Part shown: one piece after another, positions 24,160 through 33,944 of the stretch
Layout: every line of letters begins with the position of its first letter
How positions within the stretch are numbered: position 1 is the stretch's first letter
From: Acetivibrio sp. MSJd-27
GTDB lineage: Bacteria > Bacillota > Clostridia > UMGS1840 > HGM11507
Assembly (NCBI RefSeq): GCF_018918095.1
Contig: NZ_JAHLPV010000008.1
Location: 1-64,000 of the forward strand
DNA: 64,000 bases
Reading direction: 5' to 3'
Position numbers and translations under genes: made by a program
Notes under the pieces: model-generated
The model's database searches: none
Told to the model about the DNA's origin: nothing
Seen by the model: the letters and a program-made list of their open reading frames with translations, nothing else

Positions 24160-27100
24160 ATGCGTTTAAAATCAATCGAAATTACTGGGTTTAAATCTTT
24201 CCCGGACAAAATAGAATTGGAGTTTCCGAAAGGCATCACCTGTGTCGTGGGTCCAAATGGCAGCGGAAAGAGCAATATTTCAGACGCAATCCGCTGGGTT
24301 ATGGGGGAACAGAGCGTAAAAATGCTTCGCGGCGGCAAGATGGAGGATGTCATTTTTTCGGGTACCCAGAAGCGAAAACCGTTAGGGTTTTGTGAGGTTG
24401 GCATTCTGGTTGACAATGCGGATAAAACTCTCCCCATAGATTTTGACGAAATTCTGGTAACCCGCCGGCTGTTCCGTTCGGGGGAAAGTGAATACTATAT
24501 CAATAAATCCGGATGCCGTCTCAAGGATATCCAAGAGCTTTTCATGGATACCGGCTTGGGAAAGGATGGCTATTCGCTGGTAGGGCAGGGCAGAATCGAT
24601 GGGATCATAAACGGTAAGCCTTCCGAGCGCCGCACTTTCTTTGAGGAGGCCTGCGGCATCTCCAAATACCGACACAGGAAGGACGAGGCGGAGCGGAAGC
24701 TTGCGAATACCAACGATAATATTCTCCGTGTAGAGGATATCATCATTGAGCTGGAGAGCCAGCTAGGGCCTTTGAAACTGCAGAGTGAAAAGGCAAAGAA
24801 ATATCTGGTGTACCGGGATGAACTGAAGGTTCTGGAGGTCAATGTGTGGCTTGACACCATCGAGAAGCATCGCTCCTCTCTGCGGGAGCTGAATGAGAAT
24901 TTTCAGAACTGCAAAAAAGAGCTGGAGACCGCAAAGGCTGATCTGGAAAAGACGGACAGCCGCATCGAAACACTGCTGGCGGAATCCAAAAACCTGCAGG
25001 AGGATACCGACCAGTTAAGCCAGCAGTATCATACGGAAGAATACAATACAAAAACCTATGAAAACCAGATTGAAATTTTCAAGAACAATATCATGCACAA
25101 CAATGAGAATATCCGCCGGATGGAGCGGGAAAAGCATGAGATGGAGAAAAAAATCGGCAGTTTTCATACGTATATTGAAGAGATCAGCCGGAAGATTGAG
25201 GAGATCGAAAGAAACCGCGAGGAGAAGCAGAAGGCGATTGAAGGGCTTCAGGCGGAATTTTCCAAGCTGGCGGATTCCATCGCCACCCACAACAGCTTTA
25301 TCGATTCTTTGAAAGGTAAGCTAACCGAACAGAACAATACGGTTTCTACACTGAATGCAAAAAAAGCGGCCTGCGAATCCCTTATGGATAATCTAGAAAG
25401 CCGGAGAAGAGCGATCGAAGAGGAAATGAGGGAAAAGCAAGCTTCCGTCAAGGGGCTGGAAGCGGAGATTGCAAACTATCAGAAGGAATTGAATCAGCTG
25501 GAAGCGGAAGAAGCGAGAATGTCGGGAGAGATTGAACGGCTGCTTCGGAAGGAAAAGGAAGCGGAACAGCGGTTTGAAGAGAGCAGTGCTGCTTTTCAGA
25601 AAGCGAGAAGCGATTATATGGCAGATAAAAACCGCCTTGGCATGCTCCGGGACATGGAGAATGATTTTTCCGGCTATCCGCGTAGCGTCAAGGACGTTTT
25701 GACCGCTCACAAAAACGGAGAATTGTCCGGGCTTTCTGTTTTCGGCACAGTGGCCAGTGTCATTGAAACGAGAAAAGAATACGCTCTTGCCATTGACGCA
25801 GCGCTTGCCGCCGCCACCCAGTTTGTGATTGTGGGGGAGGAAAAGGACGCCAAATATGCAATTCAGTATCTGAAAAAAACAAAATCCGGCAAGGCGACCT
25901 TTTTACCGATTCGTACCGTGAAATCTCAGAAGCCGCTCAACGGCGATATCCGAAAGGAAAAGGGTTTTGTGGGAATTGCGTCCGAGCTGGTGGATTTTGA
26001 ACATCAGTTTGCCGGGATCATTGAAAATTTGCTGATTCGTGTCGCCGTGTTTGACAACATGGACAACGCCATAATGGCCGCCCGCCATTTTCAGCACAGC
26101 TTTAAGATTGTCACTCTGACAGGAGAAGTGCTGAATGCGGGAGGCTCAATTACTGGGGGAGGCTTTAAGAACAATACCGGGGCAATCTCCAGAAATGCGG
26201 AGTTAAATGAGCTCGCCGAAAAGATGAAGGCATGGCGGACTCGCCTTGACAAAGCGGAGAGAGAACTTTCCGAAAAGAAGAACGAGATTGCCTTCGCTCG
26301 GGAAGAGGCTGAGCAGGAAAAGCAGAAAAAACAGCAGGTGAATACACAGAAAATTGATATTCTCTCCAAAATCCGCCTGAACGGACAGTTGATTGAAACA
26401 CGGAAGAAGGACAGTTCGGTGCTGGAGGAGGAGCGCAGGGAACTTTCTGTCAAGCTGGGACAGAACGAGGGAAATCTGCAAAGCTTTGCGGACCAGATGG
26501 CTTCCCTGCAGCAGTCCATTTCCGAATTGGAGGAAAAAATTCTTCATAACAATCAGGACTATGAAAAGATTATTCGGGCAAAAGAGGAGTATAACGGGCG
26601 GATTGCGGATGAAAAGATGGCGCTGGGATATCTGGAAAAGGATCTGAGCACCGAGAAGGATAAGCTGATTTCCTTAAACAATGAAATAGGCGGCCAGAAT
26701 GACGCTTTGTCTGCCAAAGAGGCTGAGATTGAGGAGGCAAAGGCAAAAAATGAGGATCTGCAGGACGAGATCGACTTCAAGTATCAGCAGATCTCCCAGC
26801 TGAAGGACAACATCACCGAGTATCAAAAGAAGATGGAACAGAACAAACAGAGAAAGGCGGAATGCGAGGAAGCCCTGTTAAAGAGCCAGAACGGATCCAA
26901 AGAGCTGCGTGATAAACTCATTGCACTGCAGGAGGAATATTCCCGCCTGGAATCCAGAACAACCAAAGCGGAAACCGAGCTGGAATATATCATCAACAAT
27001 CTGTGGGATTCTTATGAGCTGACGGTGACTACTGCCACGGAGCTGAAAAAGGATATCGGTTCCATCTCGGCGGCGAATAAATCCATCAATGAGCTGAAAA

Positions 27101-27729
27101 ATAAAATCAAGGATTTGGGCAATATCAATATCGATGCCATTGAAGAGTATAAAAATGTCAGCGAGCGGTATGAGTTTCTAACGACTCAGAAAGATGATCT
27201 GCTGGAGGCAAAGAGCAACCTGGAACAGATCATCACAGAGATGCTCAAGCTGATGAAAACGATATTCGGAACGCAGTTTGAAAAGATCAGCATAGCTTTT
27301 AACGAGACATTCCAGGAGCTGTTCGGGGGAGGAAAAGCGGATCTTCGTTTATCGGATCCTGCTGATATTCTGGAGAGCGGCATTGAGATCGAGGTACAGC
27401 CTCCCGGGAAAAAGCTGACGAATATCAGCCTTTTCTCCGGTGGAGAAAAGGCTTTCACAGCCATTGCGCTGCTGTTTGCCATTTTGAAGGTAAAACCCAC
27501 TCCCTTCTGCCTGTTTGACGAGATTGAGGCGGCGCTGGACGATGTGAATGTATACCGCTATGCGGATTACCTGAAAAAATATAAAGAAGAAACGCAGTTT
27601 ATTGTCATCTCCCACAGGCGGGGTACCATGGAAGCGGCGGACACCTTATATGGTGTCACCATGCAGGAGAAAGGTGTCTCCAAGCTGCTGAGCCTGGACA
27701 TTGACGAAGTGGAAGAAATGACGAAATAA
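24160..27729 (+). CDS. smc: Chromosome segregation ATPase SMC
   Basis: The 1189-residue protein has the full SMC layout: N-terminal ATPase half with Walker A GPNGSGKSNISDAIRW (about 32-47), long coiled coil, hinge domain about 520-670 (VFGTVASVIETRKEYALAIDAAL, GGSITGGGFKNNTG), second coiled coil, and C-terminal half with signature FSGGEKAFTAIALLF and Walker B PFCLFDEIEAALDD. GGAGG lies 7 bases before ATG 24160; the frame open upstream into the MITE is not used. It acts with ScpA/ScpB in condensing and segregating the nucleoid. ftsY follows, the common Firmicute order, separated by a structured 225-base gap. Confidence 0.97.
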   Translation: MRLKSIEITGFKSFPDKIELEFPKGITCVVGPNGSGKSNISDAIRWVMGEQSVKMLRGGKMEDVIFSGTQKRKPLGFCEVGILVDNADKTLPIDFDEILVTRRLFRSGESEYYINKSGCRLKDIQELFMDTGLGKDGYSLVGQGRIDGIINGKPSERRTFFEEACGISKYRHRKDEAERKLANTNDNILRVEDIIIELESQLGPLKLQSEKAKKYLVYRDELKVLEVNVWLDTIEKHRSSLRELNENFQNCKKELETAKADLEKTDSRIETLLAESKNLQEDTDQLSQQYHTEEYNTKTYENQIEIFKNNIMHNNENIRRMEREKHEMEKKIGSFHTYIEEISRKIEEIERNREEKQKAIEGLQAEFSKLADSIATHNSFIDSLKGKLTEQNNTVSTLNAKKAACESLMDNLESRRRAIEEEMREKQASVKGLEAEIANYQKELNQLEAEEARMSGEIERLLRKEKEAEQRFEESSAAFQKARSDYMADKNRLGMLRDMENDFSGYPRSVKDVLTAHKNGELSGLSVFGTVASVIETRKEYALAIDAALAAATQFVIVGEEKDAKYAIQYLKKTKSGKATFLPIRTVKSQKPLNGDIRKEKGFVGIASELVDFEHQFAGIIENLLIRVAVFDNMDNAIMAARHFQHSFKIVTLTGEVLNAGGSITGGGFKNNTGAISRNAELNELAEKMKAWRTRLDKAERELSEKKNEIAFAREEAEQEKQKKQQVNTQKIDILSKIRLNGQLIETRKKDSSVLEEERRELSVKLGQNEGNLQSFADQMASLQQSISELEEKILHNNQDYEKIIRAKEEYNGRIADEKMALGYLEKDLSTEKDKLISLNNEIGGQNDALSAKEAEIEEAKAKNEDLQDEIDFKYQQISQLKDNITEYQKKMEQNKQRKAECEEALLKSQNGSKELRDKLIALQEEYSRLESRTTKAETELEYIINNLWDSYELTVTTATELKKDIGSISAANKSINELKNKIKDLGNINIDAIEEYKNVSERYEFLTTQKDDLLEAKSNLEQIITEMLKLMKTIFGTQFEKISIAFNETFQELFGGGKADLRLSDPADILESGIEIEVQPPGKKLTNISLFSGGEKAFTAIALLFAILKVKPTPFCLFDEIEAALDDVNVYRYADYLKKYKEETQFIVISHRRGTMEAADTLYGVTMQEKGVSKLLSLDIDEVEEMTK

Positions 27730-27770
27730 CCTCGCTTTGCAAAAGCTTTTCATAAAATCTTGTTATAACT

Positions 27771-27900
27771 GCGGGCAAGATGTGCCCCGCCTCTTAAGGC
27801 GGCGGGTTCCATATCCGCAATCAGCGAGAGTAAAATCTTCCGCTGATTGCGGCACTGCTATGCAGTGCCCTTGCCCTCGTTGAATGACGGGGCAAGCCCT
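27771..27900 (+). repeat. Multi-stem structured intergenic sequence between smc and ftsY
   Basis: GGGCAAG (27773-27779) can pair with CTTGCCC (27870-27876), enclosing hairpins CCGCC/GGCGG (27787-27802), the 12-bp CCGCAATCAGCG/CGCTGATTGCGG (27815-27852) and CACTGC/GCAGTG (27853-27867). The same CTTGCCC can instead pair with GGGCAAG at 27890-27896. There is no T tract after the last stem. It could be an RNA leader of ftsY, an end-processing site, or a dispersed DNA repeat. Confidence 0.55.
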
Positions 27901-27954
27901 TATTGAAAACAGAATGGATTTATTTAATCTATATGAGAGAAAGGATTCATATAC

Positions 27955-28863
27955 ATGGCTTTTTTTGATAAACTGAAACAGGGACTGCAGAAGACCCGTA
28001 ATGTAATTAAAGACAGAATCGACGATGTGTTCTCCGCTTTTCAGTCGGTGGATGAAGAGCTTTTTGAGGAGCTGGAGGAAGTTTTAATTTCTGCTGACGT
28101 CGGTGTGGAAGCCTCTCTTGAAATCATTGAACAGCTTCGTCAAAATATCAAAGAAAAGAAAATCAATGATGCGGAGGAGGCCAAACAGGAACTTTTCCGG
28201 GTGATCAAAGAAATTCTGGAAGAAAACGACACCGAACTGAAGCTTTCTACCTCACCCTCCATTATACTGGTGGTAGGGGTAAACGGCGTCGGGAAGACCA
28301 CTTCCATCGGGAAGTTGGCCAACCAGTTAAAGCAGGAGGGAAAATCCGTTATGATGGCGGCGGGGGACACCTTCCGCGCTGCTGCCAGCGAACAGCTTTC
28401 CATCTGGGCGGACCGCACCGGAGTTCCGCTTGTAAAGCATCAGGAGGGCGCGGATCCGGCCGCTGTGATTTATGACGCTATCACTTCCGCCAAAGCAAAG
28501 CACATCGATGTCCTGATCTGTGACACCGCAGGGCGTTTACACAACAAGAAAAACTTGATGGACGAACTGAATAAAATGTTCCGTGTCATTCAGAGGGAAC
28601 TGCCGGATGCGGACTTGGAGGTTCTTCTGGCACTGGATGCCACCACAGGACAAAATGCGGTCATCCAGGCGGAGGAATTTACCAAACAGACGAACGTGAC
28701 CGGCATTATTCTCACCAAGTTGGACGGCACGGCCAAGGGCGGTATTGTGATCGCCATCTGTAAAAAGAAATCCATCCCGGTCAAATTCATCGGTGTGGGG
28801 GAAGGACTGGATGATTTCAAAAAGTTTGACGCGGATGAATTTGCAACGGCATTGTTGTATTAA
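27955..28863 (+). CDS. ftsY: Signal recognition particle receptor FtsY
   Basis: The 302-residue SRP GTPase has the N domain (about 1-85) and G domain with G1 GVNGVGKTTSIGKLA (about 105-120), DTFRAAASEQL, G3 DTAGRLHNKKNLMDEL, and G4 TKLDGTAKGG. Like many Firmicute FtsY proteins it lacks the long acidic A domain. It docks ribosome-SRP complexes at the membrane, partnering Ffh and the SRP RNA encoded at 49.8 kb in this window. Confidence 0.97.
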   Translation: MAFFDKLKQGLQKTRNVIKDRIDDVFSAFQSVDEELFEELEEVLISADVGVEASLEIIEQLRQNIKEKKINDAEEAKQELFRVIKEILEENDTELKLSTSPSIILVVGVNGVGKTTSIGKLANQLKQEGKSVMMAAGDTFRAAASEQLSIWADRTGVPLVKHQEGADPAAVIYDAITSAKAKHIDVLICDTAGRLHNKKNLMDELNKMFRVIQRELPDADLEVLLALDATTGQNAVIQAEEFTKQTNVTGIILTKLDGTAKGGIVIAICKKKSIPVKFIGVGEGLDDFKKFDADEFATALLY

Positions 28864-28908
28864 AATCGTCTCACAGACATTTACTTTGTCTGAACAGGAG
28901 GTATCCGA

Positions 28909-31632
28909 ATGAGCAAAATTGCAAAAAGATTACTGATCATCTTTCTTGCGGCAATTATTCTGATTGGGCTGCTGGTAGCAGTCAATATCTATTTTACGTA
29001 CATCCAATACAAGGAGATCGGGGAAAACTATACGCAGGTATATCTCACGAATTTGCAGGCGAAATTGATCGCCCAGGCAGTGAGTTTCCTGTTTGTTTTT
29101 CTGATTTTTTTGGTCAGTCTGCTGTTTGTGCGGAAAAATTTGTTAAAGCTGGATGATACCTTTGGCTTCTTAAGAAGCAATCTGCTGATTTTTATTTTTA
29201 CCTTTTTGTTGTCACTGATTGCCAGCAGTATCATTCAGTCAACGGTATACGAGAGGCTTCTGCAGTTTTTGAATCCGACCATGATGTCGCAGGGCGATCC
29301 CATTTTCAACAAGGATATCGGTTATTACCTGTTTCAGAGGCCGTTTCTGATTTCCCTGTGTGACAGTTGCTTTGCCCTGATGATTTTTATCACAGTTGCG
29401 GTTCTCATCGCCTATATCATTCTCTATGCCAAGCTGGGACTTTTGAACATCTCGGAGATCTTTAAGGTGCGGGGAATTGTCATCCACAATGTGGTCAATA
29501 TTGCTGTTCTGATTCTGATCAAAGCGATCAGTTATACCTTCAAGGCGGAAAGCATTCTGTATTCCGAGAGCGGCGCGGTTTACGGCGCGGGATATACGGA
29601 CATCACGGTGTGGATGAATTATTACAGGATTATCCCTTTTCTGCTGCTGACTATCGTACTTTTGACCATGATATTCCTCTACCGGGGAAAATATAAGTGG
29701 AGCATTGGCACAATTCTCGTCTATCCTGTGACCTATCTTGCGTTTTTCGTATTTTCTTTGGGGCTGCAAACCTTCTATGTCAAGCCGGAGGAGGTTAACC
29801 GGGAAGCACCCTACATTGCAAACACCATCAACCTTACCCGGCAGGCATATGGCCTTGACAATATTGAACAGAAGGAATTTAACATACAGTATAACCTGAC
29901 GGCAAATGATCTGGAAGCCAATAAGACAACCCTGTCCAATATCCGTATCATTGACTATCCGTCCACCCTCAAAGCAGTGAATCAGCTTCAGGGAATCCGC
30001 AATTATTATTCTTTCAATGACATTGACATTGTAAAATATGATATTGAAGGAAAACCGGCGGCGATTGCACTTGCTCCCCGTGAATTTAATAAGGAAAAAC
30101 TGGATACAACAACGACGAACTTTATCAATGAGAGACTCCGGTTTACCCATGGTTTCGGCGCTGTGGGGATTCCGGTAAACCAGGTGACCAAAGAGGGACA
30201 GCCCGCTTTCTTTATCAAGGATATTCCGCCTCAGTCGACCCAGGGATTTCCGGAAATTACACAGCCCAGGGTTTATTTTGGGGAGAGCACCAACGACTAT
30301 GTTGTGGTAAATTCCGGCTATAAAGAGTTGGATTATTCCCAGGGGCAGGAGGATGCGGAGTTTTCATACGACGGCCAGGCCGGCATTTCGATGAATCTGT
30401 TCAACAAAGTACTGTTCTCCGTGTATAATACAGATTTTCAGATGCTGATTTCCAGTTTCATTGACGAGAACAGTAAAATTCTTATCAACCGCAATGTTTT
30501 GGAGAGGGTGAGCAAGGTTGCTCCCTTCCTTGAGGTAGACAACGATCCCTATATGGTGATCAATGAGGAAGGCAAACTGAAATGGGTGGTCAACTGCTAT
30601 ACCACCAGTTCCGAGTTTCCCTATTCTCAGCCAGTCAGCTTTAATGGGCGGCCGATCAATTATATCCGAGATTCCGTCAAGGCTGTCGTCGACGCTTATG
30701 ACGGCACGGTAGATTTCTATATCACAGATCCGAACGATCCCATTGTACAGACCTATAAAAAAATTTATCCCAGATTCTTCAATGAAAACCCGCTGCCGGC
30801 GGATATCGCATCTCATCTGCAGTATCCGGAAAAAATGTTTAAGGTGCAGTCCACTGTATTCAAAAAGTACCACACAACAAATACGGATACGTTCTATAAC
30901 AGAACAGATGTTTGGGAATATTGCAAGGAAAAAGTGCAGGGAGAGGCAAAGCCGGTGGAGCCCTATTACAGCTTAATGCCTCTGTTCGGAGAAAAGGAAG
31001 AATTGATTTTGATGATTCCCTATACACTGTCCAACAAGGACAATCTGGTGGCATGGCTGGCTGTCAGCTGTGACGCACAGAATTATGGAAAGATGGCACT
31101 GTACACCTTCCCGAAGGGGGAAAATGTATACGGCACCATGCAGATTGCCAACCGGATTGACAGCGATCCCAATATATCAAAGGAGATGACGCTGTGGAGC
31201 CAGGGAGGTTCCTCTGTGACCCGCGGCAATATGCTGGTGGTTCCGGTAAAGAATTCGCTTTTGTACGTTCAGCCGGTGTATATCTCCTCCAGCAATGATT
31301 CCTCTATCCCCGAGCTGAAACGAGTGATTGTGGCCTACGGGGACAAGATTGTCATGGAAGCTACGCTGGAAGACTGCCTAATGAAGCTGTTTAACTATAA
31401 GCTGGAATCCGACCTCCAGGGCGAAGCCAGCACAGCACCAAGCGTTGTGGAACCTCCGGAATCCGGGCAGGAGAATCCGACAGTCACTCCCGCGGTGGTG
31501 CCGAATGAATCGGAACAGAAGGTTGTGGAACTTTATGACAGAATGAAGGCTGCTCTGAGTAAATCTGACTGGACGGAATTCGGGCGTTCTATGGAAGAAC
31601 TGGAAAAAGAGATCAATAAGCTGAGAAAATAA
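28909..31632 (+). CDS. UPF0182 family large membrane protein
   Basis: The 907-residue protein has about seven N-terminal membrane segments in residues 1-290 and a large extracytoplasmic region with the UPF0182 hallmarks PIFNKDIGYYLFQRPF, NIQYNLTANDL, FTHGFGAVGIPVNQV and YFGESTNDYVVVNSGYKELDY. The last ~80 residues include a Pro/Glu-rich linker and a helical tail (MEELEKEINKL). The family is widespread in Gram-positives and has no settled function. AGGAGG precedes the ATG; it lies 45 bases downstream of ftsY. Confidence 0.92.
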   Translation: MSKIAKRLLIIFLAAIILIGLLVAVNIYFTYIQYKEIGENYTQVYLTNLQAKLIAQAVSFLFVFLIFLVSLLFVRKNLLKLDDTFGFLRSNLLIFIFTFLLSLIASSIIQSTVYERLLQFLNPTMMSQGDPIFNKDIGYYLFQRPFLISLCDSCFALMIFITVAVLIAYIILYAKLGLLNISEIFKVRGIVIHNVVNIAVLILIKAISYTFKAESILYSESGAVYGAGYTDITVWMNYYRIIPFLLLTIVLLTMIFLYRGKYKWSIGTILVYPVTYLAFFVFSLGLQTFYVKPEEVNREAPYIANTINLTRQAYGLDNIEQKEFNIQYNLTANDLEANKTTLSNIRIIDYPSTLKAVNQLQGIRNYYSFNDIDIVKYDIEGKPAAIALAPREFNKEKLDTTTTNFINERLRFTHGFGAVGIPVNQVTKEGQPAFFIKDIPPQSTQGFPEITQPRVYFGESTNDYVVVNSGYKELDYSQGQEDAEFSYDGQAGISMNLFNKVLFSVYNTDFQMLISSFIDENSKILINRNVLERVSKVAPFLEVDNDPYMVINEEGKLKWVVNCYTTSSEFPYSQPVSFNGRPINYIRDSVKAVVDAYDGTVDFYITDPNDPIVQTYKKIYPRFFNENPLPADIASHLQYPEKMFKVQSTVFKKYHTTNTDTFYNRTDVWEYCKEKVQGEAKPVEPYYSLMPLFGEKEELILMIPYTLSNKDNLVAWLAVSCDAQNYGKMALYTFPKGENVYGTMQIANRIDSDPNISKEMTLWSQGGSSVTRGNMLVVPVKNSLLYVQPVYISSSNDSSIPELKRVIVAYGDKIVMEATLEDCLMKLFNYKLESDLQGEASTAPSVVEPPESGQENPTVTPAVVPNESEQKVVELYDRMKAALSKSDWTEFGRSMEELEKEINKLRK

Positions 31633-31673
31633 CCTTGCAGCAATTTTCCTTATGAACGAATACCGTTACTGAA

Positions 31674-31710
31674 AACAACGGGCGTCCGCAGAAGGGCGCC
31701 TGTTGTTATA
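31674..31710 (+). terminator. Hairpin after the UPF0182 gene
   Basis: AACAACGGGCG pairs with CGCCTGTTGTT (one G.T pair), but the tail is TATAATCC rather than T-rich. It is the only terminator-like signal in the 31633-31854 gap. Confidence 0.5.
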
Positions 31711-31854
31711 ATCCGGAGAATTACGGCGAAATGAGTTGAAATTACTTTGAGAAAAATAATACACGGAATGAAGTCGTGATTTCACAGATTTAAAAAAATA
31801 GTGTGCGTGATTGGCTTTTTTCAGAATGAAAAATTTTTAAAGGGAGAGGATTGC

Positions 31855-32505
31855 ATGAAAGTGATACCGCCCCGTATCCAGGAGGCCTCCTGCGAAACGG
31901 TTTCTCTAAGCAAGGCTGTTCTGGACGCGGTTTGCCAGGGAAGGGACATTGAGAATTCCCGTTTTTCTCAACAGAAACTGGAAGAGATAGAAGCTCCGGC
32001 AGCCGATTGGAAGGGCTGTATTTTTGAGAATATCGTGCTTCGAGGCTGTCATTTTTCCAGCGGAAGTTTTCAGGACTGTATCTTTGCGCACTGTGATCTC
32101 TCCAATGTCAATCTGAGTGACGGCTCCTTACAGCGCGTGATGTTTGAAAACTGTAAACTGACCGGCTTGAATCTGTTTGAAAGCCATCTGATTGACGTAA
32201 CCGTGTGCCATAGCAACGGAAAGTATGTGAATTTTTCCGGAGGAAAGCTGAAAAACGTTTGGTTTGACGACTGCGATTTGTCTGGCGCGGTGTTTGATTC
32301 CTGTGAATTAAAAAAGGCGGAATTTACTGATACACGGCTGATTGGCGCGGATTTTTTACATACAAAGTTAAACGGCGTTGATTTAACGACCTGTGAGATT
32401 GATGGGATCTCCCTCTCCGGCAGCTATGAGCTCAAAGGGGCAGTCGTCACACCTTATCAGGCCTGTGAACTGGCAAGGTTTTTGGGAGTGAATATTAAGG
32501 GATAA
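31855..32505 (+). CDS. Pentapeptide-repeat protein
   Basis: The 216-residue protein consists mainly of A(D/N)LxX-type pentapeptide repeats (about 50-205), e.g. CIFENIVLRGCHFSSGSF, CDLSNVNLSDGSLQRVMF, CDLSGAVFDSCELKKAEF, which fold as a right-handed beta helix. GGGAGAGG lies before ATG 31855, so an upstream ATG at 31801 is rejected. It precedes the MBOAT gene by 39 bases and may belong to that operon. The role of such repeats ranges from gyrase protection to scaffolding; nothing here selects one. Confidence 0.88.
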   Translation: MKVIPPRIQEASCETVSLSKAVLDAVCQGRDIENSRFSQQKLEEIEAPAADWKGCIFENIVLRGCHFSSGSFQDCIFAHCDLSNVNLSDGSLQRVMFENCKLTGLNLFESHLIDVTVCHSNGKYVNFSGGKLKNVWFDDCDLSGAVFDSCELKKAEFTDTRLIGADFLHTKLNGVDLTTCEIDGISLSGSYELKGAVVTPYQACELARFLGVNIKG

Positions 32506-32544
32506 AGAGAAGTACATGTATGATTGAAGGGGTTATGGGATATT

Positions 32545-33933
32545 ATGGTTTTCAGTTCGCCGATTTTTCTATTCTTTTTTCTGCCCATTTGTTTGTGGGT
32601 CTATTTTTTGACGCCAAAGCGGCTAAAGAATCTGGTATTGTTAATTGCCAGTTTGTTTTTCTATGCCTGGGGCGAGCCGTTTTTTATTTTGCTGATGCTG
32701 GCGTCGATCCTGCTGAATTATATGTTTGCTTTTCTGATTGACCGGCATTCCGGCAAACTATGGCTGGCGATTGGCGTCAGCTGTAATCTTTTGTTTCTGA
32801 TTTTCTTTAAATATTTTAATATGCTGGTGCAGACCGCCAATCATTTCTTTGCAGTCGAAAGTGTTCTGCCGGAAGGGCTGAAAAATATTGCTTTGCCCAT
32901 CGGAATCTCTTTTTATACCTTCCAGATCATGTCCTATATTATTGACGTGTATCGAAAAAATGTGCCGGTTCAGAAAAATATCCTGAAGCTGGCATTGTAT
33001 ATCTCCCTGTTTCCACAGCTGATCGCCGGCCCCATCGTGCGTTATACGGATGTTGTGGAGCAGATTGACAGCCGTAAAACGGATGCCGGCAAAATCTGTG
33101 AGGGGATTTCCCGTTTTATTGTGGGACTGTCCAAAAAAGTTTTGATTTCCAACACCGTTGCCCAGACAGCGGATTTGATGTTTCACACGGATTCCGCCGC
33201 TTTGGAATTTTGGGGCGCATGGCTTGGAATTATCTGCTATACCCTCCAAATCTATTTTGATTTTTCCGGTTATTCCGATATGGCGATTGGCCTGGGAAAG
33301 ATGTTCGGGTTTGATTTTTTGGAAAACTTCAATTATCCCTATATCTCCAAATCCATTCAGGAATTCTGGCGCAGATGGCATATCAGTCTTTCCTCCTGGT
33401 TCCGGGATTATCTGTATATCCCCCTTGGAGGAAACCGAAAGGGCAAAACACGGACTTATCTGAACAACGGCATTGTATTTCTGCTGTGCGGGCTTTGGCA
33501 CGGCGCAAGCTGGACCTTTGCCTTCTGGGGACTGTATCACGGCTTTTTTCTGATTCTGGAAAAAATGTTTCTGGGCAGATACCTGGAAAAAGTATGGACG
33601 CCCTTTCAGCACCTGTATGCCCTGCTGGTGGTTATGGCAGGCTGGGTATTCTTTCGGGCGGATACCTTTTGCGGCGCTGTGCAGTATCTCAAAGCGATGG
33701 CGGGGATGAATGGATTTGGCAGCGTTGATCCGCTGCATCTGAGTTTTTATCTGTTCGCTGTTCTTTTGATTGCGGCGGTGGCCTCCGCTCCGGTGCTGCC
33801 GAAAATCAAGGAGCGTTTTCATGGCTGGAAAAGAGGAACAGCTGAATTTTTGACGCTTAGCGTGCTCTTTCTGCTGTGTTCGGCCTTTCTGGCAGGTAAT
33901 GAGTACAACCCGTTTATCTATTTCCGTTTTTAG
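32545..33933 (+). CDS. MBOAT-family O-acetyltransferase (AlgI/DltB-like)
   Basis: The 462-residue polytopic membrane enzyme starts MVFSSPIFLFFFLPICLWVYFL, the family's typical N-terminus. It contains the conserved FWRRWHISLSSWFRDYLYIPLGGNR-type region and the active His in LLCGLWHGASWTFAFWG. These proteins pass acetyl groups across the membrane for O-acetylation of secreted polysaccharide. The true start is taken as ATG 32545 (GGGA upstream); a TTG seven codons earlier has little ribosome-site support. The next gene encodes an AlgX/AlgJ-like partner, as in alginate and other exopolysaccharide acetylation systems. Confidence 0.92.
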   Translation: MVFSSPIFLFFFLPICLWVYFLTPKRLKNLVLLIASLFFYAWGEPFFILLMLASILLNYMFAFLIDRHSGKLWLAIGVSCNLLFLIFFKYFNMLVQTANHFFAVESVLPEGLKNIALPIGISFYTFQIMSYIIDVYRKNVPVQKNILKLALYISLFPQLIAGPIVRYTDVVEQIDSRKTDAGKICEGISRFIVGLSKKVLISNTVAQTADLMFHTDSAALEFWGAWLGIICYTLQIYFDFSGYSDMAIGLGKMFGFDFLENFNYPYISKSIQEFWRRWHISLSSWFRDYLYIPLGGNRKGKTRTYLNNGIVFLLCGLWHGASWTFAFWGLYHGFFLILEKMFLGRYLEKVWTPFQHLYALLVVMAGWVFFRADTFCGAVQYLKAMAGMNGFGSVDPLHLSFYLFAVLLIAAVASAPVLPKIKERFHGWKRGTAEFLTLSVLFLLCSAFLAGNEYNPFIYFRF

Positions 33934-33944
33934 GGGGTGAGGGT

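Noticed and set aside
32758-33822. A 354-codon minus-strand open frame opposite the MBOAT gene
   Set aside because: Antisense to a clear MBOAT enzyme; no ribosome site and no recognisable domain.
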